The translations under genes and the position numbers were made by a program. The notes below the pieces were generated by a model. It saw only the letters and a program-made list of their open reading frames with translations. It did not search any database and was not told the origin of the DNA. Of a DNA stretch of 64,000 bases, positions 44,078 to 52,994 are shown one piece after another. Within the stretch, counting starts at the first letter, position 1, and each line of letters opens with the position of its first letter. This stretch comes from JACCSI01 sp963815285 (GTDB lineage: Bacteria > Acidobacteriota > Vicinamibacteria > Vicinamibacterales > UBA2999), in contig CAWFGB010000006.1 in the NCBI GenBank assembly GCA_963815285.1, forward strand, positions 1 through 64,000, in the 5' to 3' direction.

Positions 44078-46783
44078 ATGGGCCGAGTTAGCACTCGTTA
44101 TAGGACATCCGCTGCTGATGTGACTCCTCCAGGCAACCCCGATTGCGACGTCGTCCTGCGTGACGGCACTACGCTGCGGCTTCGCCCGCTTCGTCCGGAT
44201 GATGGGACGGCGCTGCACAGGTTTCTCGATGCGCTGTCGCCCGACAGCGTGTATTTTCGATTCTTCAACCTTCGGCCGGCTCAGGCCGCTATCGATCGCC
44301 TGCTGAGCGCCGACGGCGATGACGAGTTTGCGCTGATCGCCGAGTTCGGCGGCGGCATCGTCGCACTCGCCCAATACAGCCGGATCGCGGGGCAGCCGGC
44401 CGATGCCGAAGCCGCCTTTCTTGTCGCCGATGCCATGCAAGGGCGAGGTGTAGGCACGCGTTTGCTCGAGCAGCTTGCTGAACACGCGCGGCCGCGGGGC
44501 ATCCAGCAGTTCTACGCGTGGGTAATGAGCGCGAATCACCGGATGCTGCAAGTGTTCGTCGACTCGGGCTTCACGGTGCGGTCAAAAAGCGATCAAGGAG
44601 TGATGGAAGTCGTGCTGTCGCTCGAACAGACCGACACGTTCACCTCGCGCAGCGCGGCCCGCGCGAGCGTCGCGGCCCGTGCGTCGTTGCGGCCCTTCTT
44701 CGAGCCCGAGTCCGTCGCCGTCGTCGGCGCGAGCCGCGAGCGTGGCACGGTTGGCGCCGAGATTCTCAACAACCTGCGGACGACTGGTTATCGCGGCCGC
44801 ATTGTCCCGGTGCATCCCGTCGCCAACGAGATTCAAGGCCTTCCCGCGTTTGCGCGTCTGACCGACATCCCTGAGGCGATCGACCTCGCGATCATCGTGG
44901 TTCCGGCGAGCCATGTGCTGGACATCGCCCGCGATGCTGCCGCGAAGCACGTGAAGGCGCTCGTAACCATCAGTGCAGGCTTCTCGGAGATCGGCGTTGA
45001 GGGGCGAGCCCGTGAGGCCGAGCTGCTGAGCATCGTGCGCGATGCCGGGATGCGGATGATCGGCCCGAACTGCATGGGCCTGCTGAATGCGGATCCTGGT
45101 GTGCTGCTCAACGCGACGTTCTCGGCGGTATTTCCCCCCGCCGGCCGCGTCGCGTTCAGCACGCAGAGCGGCGCGCTCGGGCTGGCGATTCTGGAGTACG
45201 CCCGGCGCGTGAACCTCGGCATCTCGACATTCGCGTCGATTGGCAACAAGGCGGATGTATCGTCGAACGACTTGATTCAGTACTGGGCTGACGATCCGAA
45301 GACCGCCGTGATCCTGCTGTATCTCGAGAGCTTCGGCAACCCGCGCAAGTTCGGCCAGCTGGCACGCGCGGTCGGACACGGTAAGCCCATCGTGGCCGTC
45401 AAAGCCGGCCGGTCCGATGCCGGCGCTCGCGCGGCTTCGTCTCATACAGGAGCACTGGCGGCCAGCGACACGATCGTGAGTGCCTTGTTTAAGGAAGCGG
45501 GCGTGATTCGCACCACGACGATCGAAGAGATGTTCGATGTCGCGATGCTGCTCGATCGGCAGCCCTTGCCCGGCGGCCGTCGCGTCGCCATCCTCACCAA
45601 CGCGGGGGGACCGGGGATTCTCGCGGCCGATGCGTGCGAGGGCCGCGGGCTGCAGGTCACGCCGCTGCTCGACCACACGATTGCGGCGCTGCGCACATTT
45701 CTTCCGGCCGCGGCGGGACTGCAGAATCCGGTGGACATGCTCGCCACCGCCTCGGCCGACCACTACGCCCAGGCCATGCGTCTGCTGCTGGCGGATCCCA
45801 ACGTCGATAGCCTGTTGACGATTTTCATCCCGCCGCTGGTGACGGCAGCGGCCGACGTCGCCGGCGCGATGACGCAGGTTGCGCGCACGGCAAGCAAGCC
45901 GGTGCTGGCGACCTTCATGGGGGTCGAGGGTGCCATCCCGATGCTGGCCCCGATCCCCACCTACCGTTTCCCCGAGGCTGCGATCTCGGCGCTCGCTCGC
46001 GTTACGGAACACGCCGAGTGGCGGCGACGCCCTGTCGGCACGCCGCCAGATTTTTCGACCTACGTTGCCGCTGCCACTGCGGTTATCCGAGATGCCCTGT
46101 CGAGGGGCCCCGGGTGGTTGGGACCGCTCGACGCCCAGCGCGTGCTCGATGCGCTCGGGGTGCCGGCCGTCGCCATGCGGCTGGTCGGTGACGAAGACGA
46201 TGCGGTCCATCTCTCGAAGCAGCTCGGGTATCCCGTGGCGCTCAAGGCTTTCGGGCCAGCAATCCTGCACAAAACCGACGCCGGCGCCGTCCACTTGAAT
46301 CTCCTGCACGAGTCGGACGTGCGTGGCGCCTACGAGGATCTCGTGAACCGCCTGGGCACACGAATGAGCGGCGTGCTGATGCAGCCGATGGCTCGTCCTG
46401 GCGTCGAGATGTTCATCGGGGGCCTGCAGGATCCGTCGTTCGGGCCAGTCGTGTTCTGTGGCAGCGGCGGTGTCCTCGTCGAGCTGTTCGGCGACGCTGT
46501 CTGCCGCCTATGCCCACTGACCGATCGCGAAGCGGCGGACATGCTGAACGACATCCGCGGCGTTGCGCGGTTGCGCGGCCATCGCGGCAGGCCTCCGGCC
46601 GACGAAGCGGCATTGTGTGACGCGCTGCTTCGTGTCGCGGCGCTGCTTGACGCCGCACCCGAGATTCAGGAACTCGACATCAACCCGATCAACGTGTTCG
46701 AACGCGGCGTGGCTGCGCTGGATGCGCGCATTCGCGTCGCCCCGTCAGCCGTGGCGCCGCGGACGCGCCGCGTCCGTTACTAA
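44078..46783 (+). CDS. Pat-like GNAT / acyl-CoA synthetase (NDP-forming) fusion
   Basis: About 901 residues. The GNAT domain is N-terminal (about 20-180; RPLRPDDGTALHRFLDALSP, acetyl-CoA loop QGRGVGTRLLEQLAEHA). It is followed by the CoA-binding and ligase domains of NDP-forming acyl-CoA synthetases (from about 207; SVAVVGASRERGTVGAEIL, STQSGALGLAILEYA, SSHTGALAAS) and an ATP-grasp domain (from about 670; GYPVALKAFGPAILHKTDAGAV). Such proteins acetylate lysines, often on acetyl-CoA synthetase. Domain order is the reverse of E. coli PatZ. An upstream GTG at 44060 is also possible. Confidence 0.93.
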   Translation: MGRVSTRYRTSAADVTPPGNPDCDVVLRDGTTLRLRPLRPDDGTALHRFLDALSPDSVYFRFFNLRPAQAAIDRLLSADGDDEFALIAEFGGGIVALAQYSRIAGQPADAEAAFLVADAMQGRGVGTRLLEQLAEHARPRGIQQFYAWVMSANHRMLQVFVDSGFTVRSKSDQGVMEVVLSLEQTDTFTSRSAARASVAARASLRPFFEPESVAVVGASRERGTVGAEILNNLRTTGYRGRIVPVHPVANEIQGLPAFARLTDIPEAIDLAIIVVPASHVLDIARDAAAKHVKALVTISAGFSEIGVEGRAREAELLSIVRDAGMRMIGPNCMGLLNADPGVLLNATFSAVFPPAGRVAFSTQSGALGLAILEYARRVNLGISTFASIGNKADVSSNDLIQYWADDPKTAVILLYLESFGNPRKFGQLARAVGHGKPIVAVKAGRSDAGARAASSHTGALAASDTIVSALFKEAGVIRTTTIEEMFDVAMLLDRQPLPGGRRVAILTNAGGPGILAADACEGRGLQVTPLLDHTIAALRTFLPAAAGLQNPVDMLATASADHYAQAMRLLLADPNVDSLLTIFIPPLVTAAADVAGAMTQVARTASKPVLATFMGVEGAIPMLAPIPTYRFPEAAISALARVTEHAEWRRRPVGTPPDFSTYVAAATAVIRDALSRGPGWLGPLDAQRVLDALGVPAVAMRLVGDEDDAVHLSKQLGYPVALKAFGPAILHKTDAGAVHLNLLHESDVRGAYEDLVNRLGTRMSGVLMQPMARPGVEMFIGGLQDPSFGPVVFCGSGGVLVELFGDAVCRLCPLTDREAADMLNDIRGVARLRGHRGRPPADEAALCDALLRVAALLDAAPEIQELDINPINVFERGVAALDARIRVAPSAVAPRTRRVRY

Positions 46784-46785
46784 TC

Positions 46786-48198
46786 GTGCCACTGGGAGAG
46801 CTTCGCTCGGTGCTCGCGTCGCACGCCATCGCGGGCCTGCTCATCGGGCTGACGTTCTGGGCCGACGTGATGTCGCCTGCGGCAATCGCCGTGCCGATTC
46901 TGTACATAGTCCCGACGATTCTGTTCGTGAGTGGGTCGCGGCTTGCCGAGCCGCTGGTGGTCGCCGCTGCCGCGACGGTGCTTACGATGGTCGGCTTCTA
47001 CGCCTCCCCGGATGGCGGTCAGGGGCGCGACCTGCCCAACCGCGCGATTGCCATTGCCGTCATCTGGGTCGCGGCAGGGCTCGTCGTCGCTTACGTGCGG
47101 CGGGTGGAGCAGTGGACCGCCCGGATGCGTGACACGAACGTGGCGCTCGAATCATCCGTCCGGCGTCTGCAGGACATTCAGTACGCGCTCGATCAATCGG
47201 CGATCGTGGCGGTGACCGACCAGACGGGGAAGATCACCTATGTCAACGACAAGTTCTGCGAGATCTCGCGCTACAGCCGCGACGAGCTGATCGGCCAGGA
47301 TCATCGGCTGATCAACTCCGGCTACCACCCCAAGGAGTTGATTGCCACGCTCTGGCGCACCATCGCCAGGGGGCACGTGTGGCGCGGCGAGCTGCGCAAT
47401 CGCGCCAAGGACGGCACCATCTACTGGGTGGACACGACGATCGTGCCGTTTCTCGACGAGCGGGGAAAACCATGGCAGTACCTGTCGATTCGCAACGACA
47501 TCACGACGCGCAAACTCGCCGAAGAGAAGCTGCGCGACGAAGCCGCGTTGACCCAAATGGGCCGGTTATCCGCGGTCGTGGCGCACGAGGTTCGCAATCC
47601 GTTGGCAGCGCTCAAGGGGTCGCTGCAGGTGCTCGCCAGCCGGCTGCCGGCAGACTTGCCCGGGCGCGAGATCATCACGCCGATGCTGGCACGCATCGAT
47701 GCGCTCAATCAGACAGTCAAGGACATCCTCACCTATTCGAAGCCGAGCCCGCCCAAACTGCAGCGTGTGGCCGTCGATCGGCTGATACCCGAAATCGTGG
47801 CGACTGCGCGCGCGGCGGTACCGGCAGCGCGCATTGAGGTGATCGGCGAACCAGTCGTCGTCCGAGCCGACCCGGAAATGATGCGGGCCGTGCTGCTCAA
47901 CCTCTTGCTGAACGCGTCTCACGCCGGTGGGACCGCCGGCGTCGAATTGCGCACGACGGTGAGCGCGGGGTGGTGCACCGTCGAGATCCTGGATCGCGGC
48001 CCTGGGTTGCCCGCCGAGGTCCGCCAGCATCTCTTCGAGCCCTTCGTCACGACGCGTCAAGGCGGCACGGGGTTGGGACTTCCCATCGCGAATCGATTGA
48101 CGGTGCAGCAGGGTGGCACCCTCACCATCGAGGATCGAGCCGGTGGCGGCACGGCTGCCATTGTGCGGATGCCGAACATCGAGGCGCCCCTGCAGTAA
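46786..48198 (+). CDS. PAS-domain sensor histidine kinase
   Basis: A 470-residue membrane kinase. Three to four N-terminal membrane segments (about 1-105) precede a PAS domain (about 125-240; ALDQSAIVAVTDQTGKITYV, FCEISRYSRDELIGQDHRLI). The HisKA domain has VVAHEVRNPLAALKGSLQVL and the ATPase has LLLNASHAGGTAGV, LDRGPGLP and GGTGLGLPIANRL. It resembles NtrB-type kinases, which usually pair with NtrC-type regulators such as the one at 33.9 kb. The GTG start lies 3 bp after the Pat-like stop, so the two are likely coupled. Confidence 0.92.
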   Translation: MPLGELRSVLASHAIAGLLIGLTFWADVMSPAAIAVPILYIVPTILFVSGSRLAEPLVVAAAATVLTMVGFYASPDGGQGRDLPNRAIAIAVIWVAAGLVVAYVRRVEQWTARMRDTNVALESSVRRLQDIQYALDQSAIVAVTDQTGKITYVNDKFCEISRYSRDELIGQDHRLINSGYHPKELIATLWRTIARGHVWRGELRNRAKDGTIYWVDTTIVPFLDERGKPWQYLSIRNDITTRKLAEEKLRDEAALTQMGRLSAVVAHEVRNPLAALKGSLQVLASRLPADLPGREIITPMLARIDALNQTVKDILTYSKPSPPKLQRVAVDRLIPEIVATARAAVPAARIEVIGEPVVVRADPEMMRAVLLNLLLNASHAGGTAGVELRTTVSAGWCTVEILDRGPGLPAEVRQHLFEPFVTTRQGGTGLGLPIANRLTVQQGGTLTIEDRAGGGTAAIVRMPNIEAPLQ

Positions 48199-48403
48199 TC
48201 GAATGACCGGGTTGAAGGCCAGTCGGCTGCGCCCCTCGAGCGGGTGAATTTCCGCACCGCCCCGAAATCCTTCGCGCCCGCCGTCGCACTGCTCCTGCTT
48301 CGGCTACGAGTTTCCCGGCAATTTCTCTCGAGATGGCGGTATCTGCGGGCCGTCGTGCTCGGCATGCGTCTGGCTATCACAGGAGCGCAGCAGGAGCACG
48401 CAG

Positions 48404-49417
48404 ATGCCGCTAGCGGTTGTTCGAGTACTCGGGTGGTTGGTGATCGCACACGGGCTGTCCCACGCCGTTCTACCGCTGCGTGGGTCGCTTGGCCCGGTCG
48501 TGCTCATCGACGACTGGATTCCCGCAGGACTCTACGCGATCGGCATGGTGGGTTTCGTAGCTGCGGGTCTGGGCATTCTGGGGCTGCGCCCGCTGGATCA
48601 CGCCATCAGCCCGCTCCTGGTGCTGTCCTCGGGTCTGTCCTTGATTGCCCTGGTCCGCTTTGCCGACCCCACGCTGTGGTTTGGCGCCTTCTGCGACGTG
48701 GCGCTGTTCGGCTTGGGGCTGTGGCGTGCCTATGGTGGCTGGCCGGCACATCCGACGCACGGCCGGCGCTGGCACGCCGCCGGTCTGGCCGCAGGGGCGG
48801 TGCTGCTGCTGTATGTCGCCGCCAGCACGCTGCTATTTCCATGGCACAGGACGTGGGGCAGCACGCGCGAAGAAGTGCTGATGTCGTTGCCGGGCGATCC
48901 GGCCGAGCGTGACCCGTCGCTCGAGATCCAGCACGCGGTCACCATCGAAGCGCCGCCAGCGGCCGTGTGGCCGTGGCTCATCCAGCTCGGTCAGGATCGC
49001 GCCGGCTTCTACAGTTACGACTGGCTCGAGCGCGCCTTCGGCGCCAACGTCCACAACGTGTTCGAGATCCGGCCTGAGTGGCAGTCGCGACGTGTCGGCG
49101 ACATGGTGTTGGCCACACAGCGCCGCTATCTCGGCGGTGTCTTCGGCGACGAACTGGGATGGAGGGTCAAGCAGCTCGAGGTCGAGCGCGCACTGGTGCT
49201 TGAAAACTGGGGCGCGTTCGTGCTGCTGACGGAGGACCGCGATCGGACACGCTTCATCATCCGATCGACGATCAGCAACCGGAACATCCCGGTCTGGGCG
49301 TCGGTGCTCAACTTCACGACGTTCGAATTGCCGCACTTCATCATGGAGCGCCACATGATGCTCACGATCAAGGCGCTGGCCGAAGATGGCCGGCGCACGC
49401 GTTCGGCGCGCCGCTGA
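48404..49417 (+). CDS. Membrane protein with C-terminal SRPBCC-like domain
   Basis: A 337-residue protein with four predicted membrane helices in the first 145 residues (VVRVLGWLVIAHGLSHAVLP ... GLAAGAVLLLYVAASTLLF). A soluble domain follows starting IQHAVTIEAPPAAVWPWLIQ, the signature of SRPBCC/START-like lipid-binding domains, then FYSYDWLERAFG and a long helix. GGAG lies before the ATG. Function unknown; the lipid-binding fold on a membrane anchor suggests handling of a hydrophobic ligand. Confidence 0.8.
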   Translation: MPLAVVRVLGWLVIAHGLSHAVLPLRGSLGPVVLIDDWIPAGLYAIGMVGFVAAGLGILGLRPLDHAISPLLVLSSGLSLIALVRFADPTLWFGAFCDVALFGLGLWRAYGGWPAHPTHGRRWHAAGLAAGAVLLLYVAASTLLFPWHRTWGSTREEVLMSLPGDPAERDPSLEIQHAVTIEAPPAAVWPWLIQLGQDRAGFYSYDWLERAFGANVHNVFEIRPEWQSRRVGDMVLATQRRYLGGVFGDELGWRVKQLEVERALVLENWGAFVLLTEDRDRTRFIIRSTISNRNIPVWASVLNFTTFELPHFIMERHMMLTIKALAEDGRRTRSARR

Positions 49418-49453
49418 CACTGACGTTCACCTGCAGTTGCTCTAGGAGGTCTC

Positions 49454-50029
49454 ATGCGTCTCAAGATTCTCGCCTTCATCTGGTTCGCGGCGCTGGCCGC
49501 CGCGCCCGTGACTCTGTCGGCCGACACTGGCTGTTGTGACCAGCCAATGGCCTGCTGTGAACAGCCCGCCGCGGGCTGTTGTGACAGGACGCCCGGCGAT
49601 AGGCCGTGCTGCAGCGAGCACGCCGCGCACGGCGTCGATGTCGATCCGGTCGTGCCGAGCACCGTCGAGATACTGATCGCGATGGACCCTAACGCGATCC
49701 TGCCCGCCGCAGCGGAGGCCCGGCCGGTTCGGCAGACTGCCGTCGTTTGGTTCGATCGCCCGGTCTGGGTGGGCAACACCGTCCTCATGGGCAAACACGT
49801 GATCGAGCACGACACCGATCGCCAGGCGCGTGGAGAGCCGTGCACGCACATCTACCTGGCCGAAGACATGACCGTGCCGGTGGCGACATTCCACTGCACG
49901 CACCTCGATCGGCAGACGGTGGAGAAGACCACGGTTGTCCTGCGCTCGCTGCCTGACGGGACGCAGAAGCTGCTGGAATTCCAGTTCGCCGGTGAGCAGG
50001 CTGGGCACGGTTTCCCGACCGGGCGGTAG
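49454..50029 (+). CDS. Secreted protein with a CC-repeat metal-binding-like segment
   Basis: A 191-residue protein with a signal peptide (LAFIWFAALAAAPVTLSA). The first 35 mature residues hold four Cys-Cys pairs (GCCDQPMACCEQPAAGCC, then RPCCSEH), which looks like a soft-metal site. The remaining 120 residues are beta-rich (AVVWFDRPVWVGNTVLMGKH, PCTHIYLAEDMTVPVATFHC) and I do not recognise them. AGGAGG precedes the ATG. A metal-sequestration or chaperone role is a guess. Confidence 0.7.
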   Translation: MRLKILAFIWFAALAAAPVTLSADTGCCDQPMACCEQPAAGCCDRTPGDRPCCSEHAAHGVDVDPVVPSTVEILIAMDPNAILPAAAEARPVRQTAVVWFDRPVWVGNTVLMGKHVIEHDTDRQARGEPCTHIYLAEDMTVPVATFHCTHLDRQTVEKTTVVLRSLPDGTQKLLEFQFAGEQAGHGFPTGR

Positions 50030-50058
50030 CCTGACGAAAAAGGAACACGCGGGAGACA

Positions 50059-50236
50059 TGCGGGGGACAGGCCGTGCGTCACGCACGGCCTGTCCCCGCA
50101 TCACGCACGGCCTGTCCCCGCATCACGCACGGCCTGTCCCCGCATCACGCACGGCCTGTCCCCGCATCACGCACGGCCTGTCCCCGCATCACGCACGGCC
50201 TGTCCCCGCATCACGCACGGCCTGTCCCCGCGTCAC
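50059..50236 (+). repeat. 22-bp tandem array (ACGCACGGCCTGTCCC unit)
   Basis: Seven head-to-tail copies with a 22-bp period (50079-50230), each containing ACGCACGGCCTGTCCC and separated by CGCATC. One inverted copy at 50061-50078 makes a perfect palindrome with the first. All copies are nearly identical. It lies between the Cys-rich and beta-propeller genes. The same unit recurs at 58.5 and 62.1 kb. Confidence 0.92.
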
Positions 50237-50263
50237 CTGTCCCGCGCCGCCTGCGGGGTGCGG

Positions 50264-50269
50264 TAAAAT
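50264..50269 (+). promoter_or_regulatory. Predicted leaderless -10 box (TAAAAT)
   Basis: TAAAAT lies 8 nt before the ATG at 50278, just after the repeat array. No ribosome site is seen. Confidence 0.4.
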
Positions 50270-50277
50270 CCGCGCCC

Positions 50278-52230
50278 ATGCAGGGTTCCAACGTTCCACG
50301 GTTTCAGGGCTCGCGCTCTCTCGTCACGGCCGTGCTGGCGTGCTTCGGCTACGCCGCGCTTGGCGCCCAGGCCCCGTCATCTGCCCAGTGGCAGCAGTGG
50401 GGCGGCGCCAATCGCAATTTCATTGTTGAGGGAAGTGGGCTGGCTGATTCGTGGCCCGAAAGCGGGCCCCCGGTGATCTGGAGCCGGCCGCTCGGCACAG
50501 GCCATTCGACAATCCTGTCGGAGGACGGCCGGCTCTACACGATGTATCGGGCAGGCAATGGTCGCGCGCGGCAGGGACCGTGGGAGGCCGAAGAAGCCGT
50601 GATCGCGCTCGACGCTAAGACGGGACAGACGCTCTGGGAGCACAAGTATCCGTCTCGACGCGAGGACTTCAGCTTTGGTGCCGGCCCGCACTCCACACCG
50701 CTCCTCGTCGGCGAGCGCCTCTTCACCGTCGGCACCAACCAGCAACTCTTTGCCTTCGACAAGCGCAGCGGCAAGGTCCTGTGGTCGCACGATCTCATCA
50801 AGGACTTCGGCTCGCCCGAGTTGTTGATTCGGCCGGTGGTCAAAGTCGGCTACGGCTGCAGCCCCATCGCCTATGGCGAGACCATCATCTGCAGTGTCGG
50901 CGGACCAGGCCAATCGGTCATGGCGTTCCGTCAACGTGACGGCGCCGTCGTCTGGAAGTCAGGCGACTTCCTGACCTCGGCCGCTGCACCGGTGCTGATT
51001 GACTTCGAAGGCGAACCGCAACTCGTGTTCCTCGCCGGCGGAACAGTGACGGCGCTCGATCCGCGAGACGGACGGGTGCTCTGGTCGCATCCGCACGACC
51101 CGGGCAACGATCTCAATTGCGCCACGCCAATCTGGGGCCGGGACAATATCCTGTTCGTCTCCTCCGCATACAAGGCCGGCAGCCGCGCCATTCAGTTGAA
51201 GAAGCAGGGCGCGGTCACCTTCCCTGAGGAGTTGTGGTTTACCAACCGCGTCCGGTTCATGTTCCTCAACCCGGTGCGCGTCGGCGACTTCGTCTATGGC
51301 ACGACGGGTGATTTTGGCCCCGCGTTTCTCACCGCGCTCAACATCAAGACCGGGGAGTCGGCCTGGCAGCACCGCGGCTTCTCGCGCGCGAGCCTGCTCC
51401 AAGCGGGCGACAAGACCATCATCATGGACGAAGACGGCGACCTCGCCCTCGCCCGACTCACTCCGCAGGGCGCCACCGTGCTGGCGCAAGCCAAGATCTT
51501 CGACACCACAACATGGACCGCACCGACGCTCGTCGGCACGACGCTCTACGCGCGCGACCGGGAAAAGATGGTGGCGCTGAATCTAGGTGCACCGGGTGCG
51601 CAAGGTGCACCGGGTGCGCAGGGTGCGGCGGGTGCGCAGGGTGCGGCGGGTGCGCAGGGTGCGGCGGGTGCGCAGGGTACGGCGGCGGGAGCACAGAACG
51701 CACTCAACGCATCTAGCGCACTCAAGTCACCCAGCGCACCCAGTTCAGCAGGTGCCCCAGGTGCACCTGGTGCACCTCGGGCGTTGGCCGGCTCATGGAA
51801 GCTCGACGCGTCGGCGAGTCGGGTCGATCCAGCCGCGGGACTGGCCGGACTGATCGGCGCCGGCGCACCACCCATGCTGTTCATTACCCAGCCTGCCAAT
51901 GGCACCGTGGTGGTTGAGAGCCCGATCAACGAGGGTCACGTGCGGCTGTATCGTCCCGGAGAAAAAACCCAGACGCCCGCCGGGCAGGGCGGAACGGTGT
52001 CGATGACGTCGCGCTGGAATGAGCGCACGTTGACGAGTGAAGGGACCACCGTGAATGCGGCGGGAGGCTCCGCGACCGTAAAAGAAGCGTACTCGGTCAG
52101 CACCGATGGAAAGATCCTGACCATTGACATCACGACGACGGCACCGGATGCCAAGAGCAGCGCGCTGAAGTACGTGCGTATCGCGTCGGTTGGCGGATGC
52201 GAGTCGTGGCCCACGCCGTGTAAGAGATAG
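50278..52230 (+). CDS. Secreted PQQ-like beta-propeller protein with collagen-like linker
   Basis: A 650-residue exported protein (signal: LVTAVLACFGYAALGAQ). Residues about 40-435 are a beta-propeller of the PQQ/BamB type, with repeating VIALDAKTGQTLWEHKYPS, LFAFDKRSGKVLWSHDL and VTALDPRDGRVLWSHPHD. A Gly-Ala-Pro/Gln linker follows (about 436-500; GAPGAQGAPGAQGAAGAQGA), encoded by tandem GGTGCG units. A C-terminal domain (LAGSWKLDASASRVDP ... SMTSRWNERTLTSEGT) resembles small lipocalin-like domains. The open frame extends into the upstream array, but ATG 50278 is the sensible start. Confidence 0.9.
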   Translation: MQGSNVPRFQGSRSLVTAVLACFGYAALGAQAPSSAQWQQWGGANRNFIVEGSGLADSWPESGPPVIWSRPLGTGHSTILSEDGRLYTMYRAGNGRARQGPWEAEEAVIALDAKTGQTLWEHKYPSRREDFSFGAGPHSTPLLVGERLFTVGTNQQLFAFDKRSGKVLWSHDLIKDFGSPELLIRPVVKVGYGCSPIAYGETIICSVGGPGQSVMAFRQRDGAVVWKSGDFLTSAAAPVLIDFEGEPQLVFLAGGTVTALDPRDGRVLWSHPHDPGNDLNCATPIWGRDNILFVSSAYKAGSRAIQLKKQGAVTFPEELWFTNRVRFMFLNPVRVGDFVYGTTGDFGPAFLTALNIKTGESAWQHRGFSRASLLQAGDKTIIMDEDGDLALARLTPQGATVLAQAKIFDTTTWTAPTLVGTTLYARDREKMVALNLGAPGAQGAPGAQGAAGAQGAAGAQGAAGAQGTAAGAQNALNASSALKSPSAPSSAGAPGAPGAPRALAGSWKLDASASRVDPAAGLAGLIGAGAPPMLFITQPANGTVVVESPINEGHVRLYRPGEKTQTPAGQGGTVSMTSRWNERTLTSEGTTVNAAGGSATVKEAYSVSTDGKILTIDITTTAPDAKSSALKYVRIASVGGCESWPTPCKR

Positions 52231-52232
52231 GC

Positions 52233-52763
52233 TCAGGCTTCAGGCTTCAGCCGCCAGAGGAAGATCTCGGCGGCGTCCACTCGGAGCGTGCGGTCGGCGG
52301 GCCAGCCCGGGAACCAGAACTGGTGCGACACGATCCGGGCGCCCGGCCGCAGCTCGGATTTGAGCTTGGGTTCGATCTGGCGCATCAGCGACGTCGACAG
52401 ATAGAGCGTGACCACCGTGGCCTTCGAGATGTCGGCGGTCAGCAGGTCACCTTCGACGAAGGCCACGCGATCGGCGACGCCGGCCTCAGTCGCGTTGGCG
52501 CGCGCCACGGCGACCAGCTTCGGGTCGATCTCGATGCCCACACCACGCGCGCCATGAAGCTGCGCCGCCAGAATCGGCAGCCGCCCGTCGCCCGATCCCA
52601 AGTCGTACACCACATCGTCTTTTGAGACGTCGGCCAACGTGAGCATGGCTTCGGCGATGTTCTGACGTGTCGGGGTGTAGTGGATATCTGGCGGGCGTGG
52701 CGGTGCCTGGCTCGCAGTGCCCACCGCCAGACCCGCGAACACGACGAGCGCCCTCAGATCCAT
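52233..52763 (-). CDS. Exported SAM-dependent methyltransferase
   Basis: A 176-residue class I methyltransferase with an N-terminal signal (LVVFAGLAVGTASQA). The SAM site is VVYDLGSGDGRLPILAAQLH, then GVGIEIDPKLVAVARANA and VEGDLLTADISKATVVTLYL. Proteins of this arrangement occur in many Gram-negative genomes, and SAM supply outside the cytosol is unexplained. The substrate is unknown. Its stop is 2 bp from the stop of the convergent propeller gene. Confidence 0.85.
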   Translation of the reverse strand: MDLRALVVFAGLAVGTASQAPPRPPDIHYTPTRQNIAEAMLTLADVSKDDVVYDLGSGDGRLPILAAQLHGARGVGIEIDPKLVAVARANATEAGVADRVAFVEGDLLTADISKATVVTLYLSTSLMRQIEPKLKSELRPGARIVSHQFWFPGWPADRTLRVDAAEIFLWRLKPEA

Positions 52764-52868
52764 GTGCTCATGGTAAATGAGCAGGCGTCAGCGATGATTC
52801 ACGACGAGTCCTAATCAGCGTTGGTCCCGCTGGCAGTGAGATCAATGAAATTGGTGTTGGTCCTGTGG

Positions 52869-52991
52869 TCAGCGGCCGTGCAGCGTGACTCGGAGCCAGG
52901 CCATGGCCCCCTCAGAGGCGTAGACGAACGCCACGAATGCCAGGATGACGATGGCGGCCCAGATAAGACGTGATTTGGTGCGTCGGTGCAT
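52869..52991 (-). CDS. Small single-span membrane protein
   Basis: A 40-residue frame beginning MHRRTKSRLIWAAIVILAFV, with one hydrophobic span and a basic N-terminus, ending RVTLHGR. Its ATG lies 3 nt after the stop of the upstream secreted-protein gene, on the same strand. That spacing and the clean membrane helix support a real coupled gene. Function unknown. Confidence 0.5.
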   Translation of the reverse strand: MHRRTKSRLIWAAIVILAFVAFVYASEGAMAWLRVTLHGR

Positions 52992-52994
52992 GTG

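Noticed and set aside
44582..46309. 575-codon minus-strand frame opposite the Pat-like gene
   Set aside because: Antisense shadow of a conserved multidomain protein; codon pattern mirrors the sense gene.
50059..50236. CRISPR array
   Set aside because: The units are head-to-tail with a 22-bp period and no unique spacers, and no cas gene is nearby.
50074..50277. N-terminal extension of the propeller protein into the repeat array
   Set aside because: The extension is translated repeat (RTACPRITHGLSP); a signal peptide begins at ATG 50278 with a -10-like box before it.
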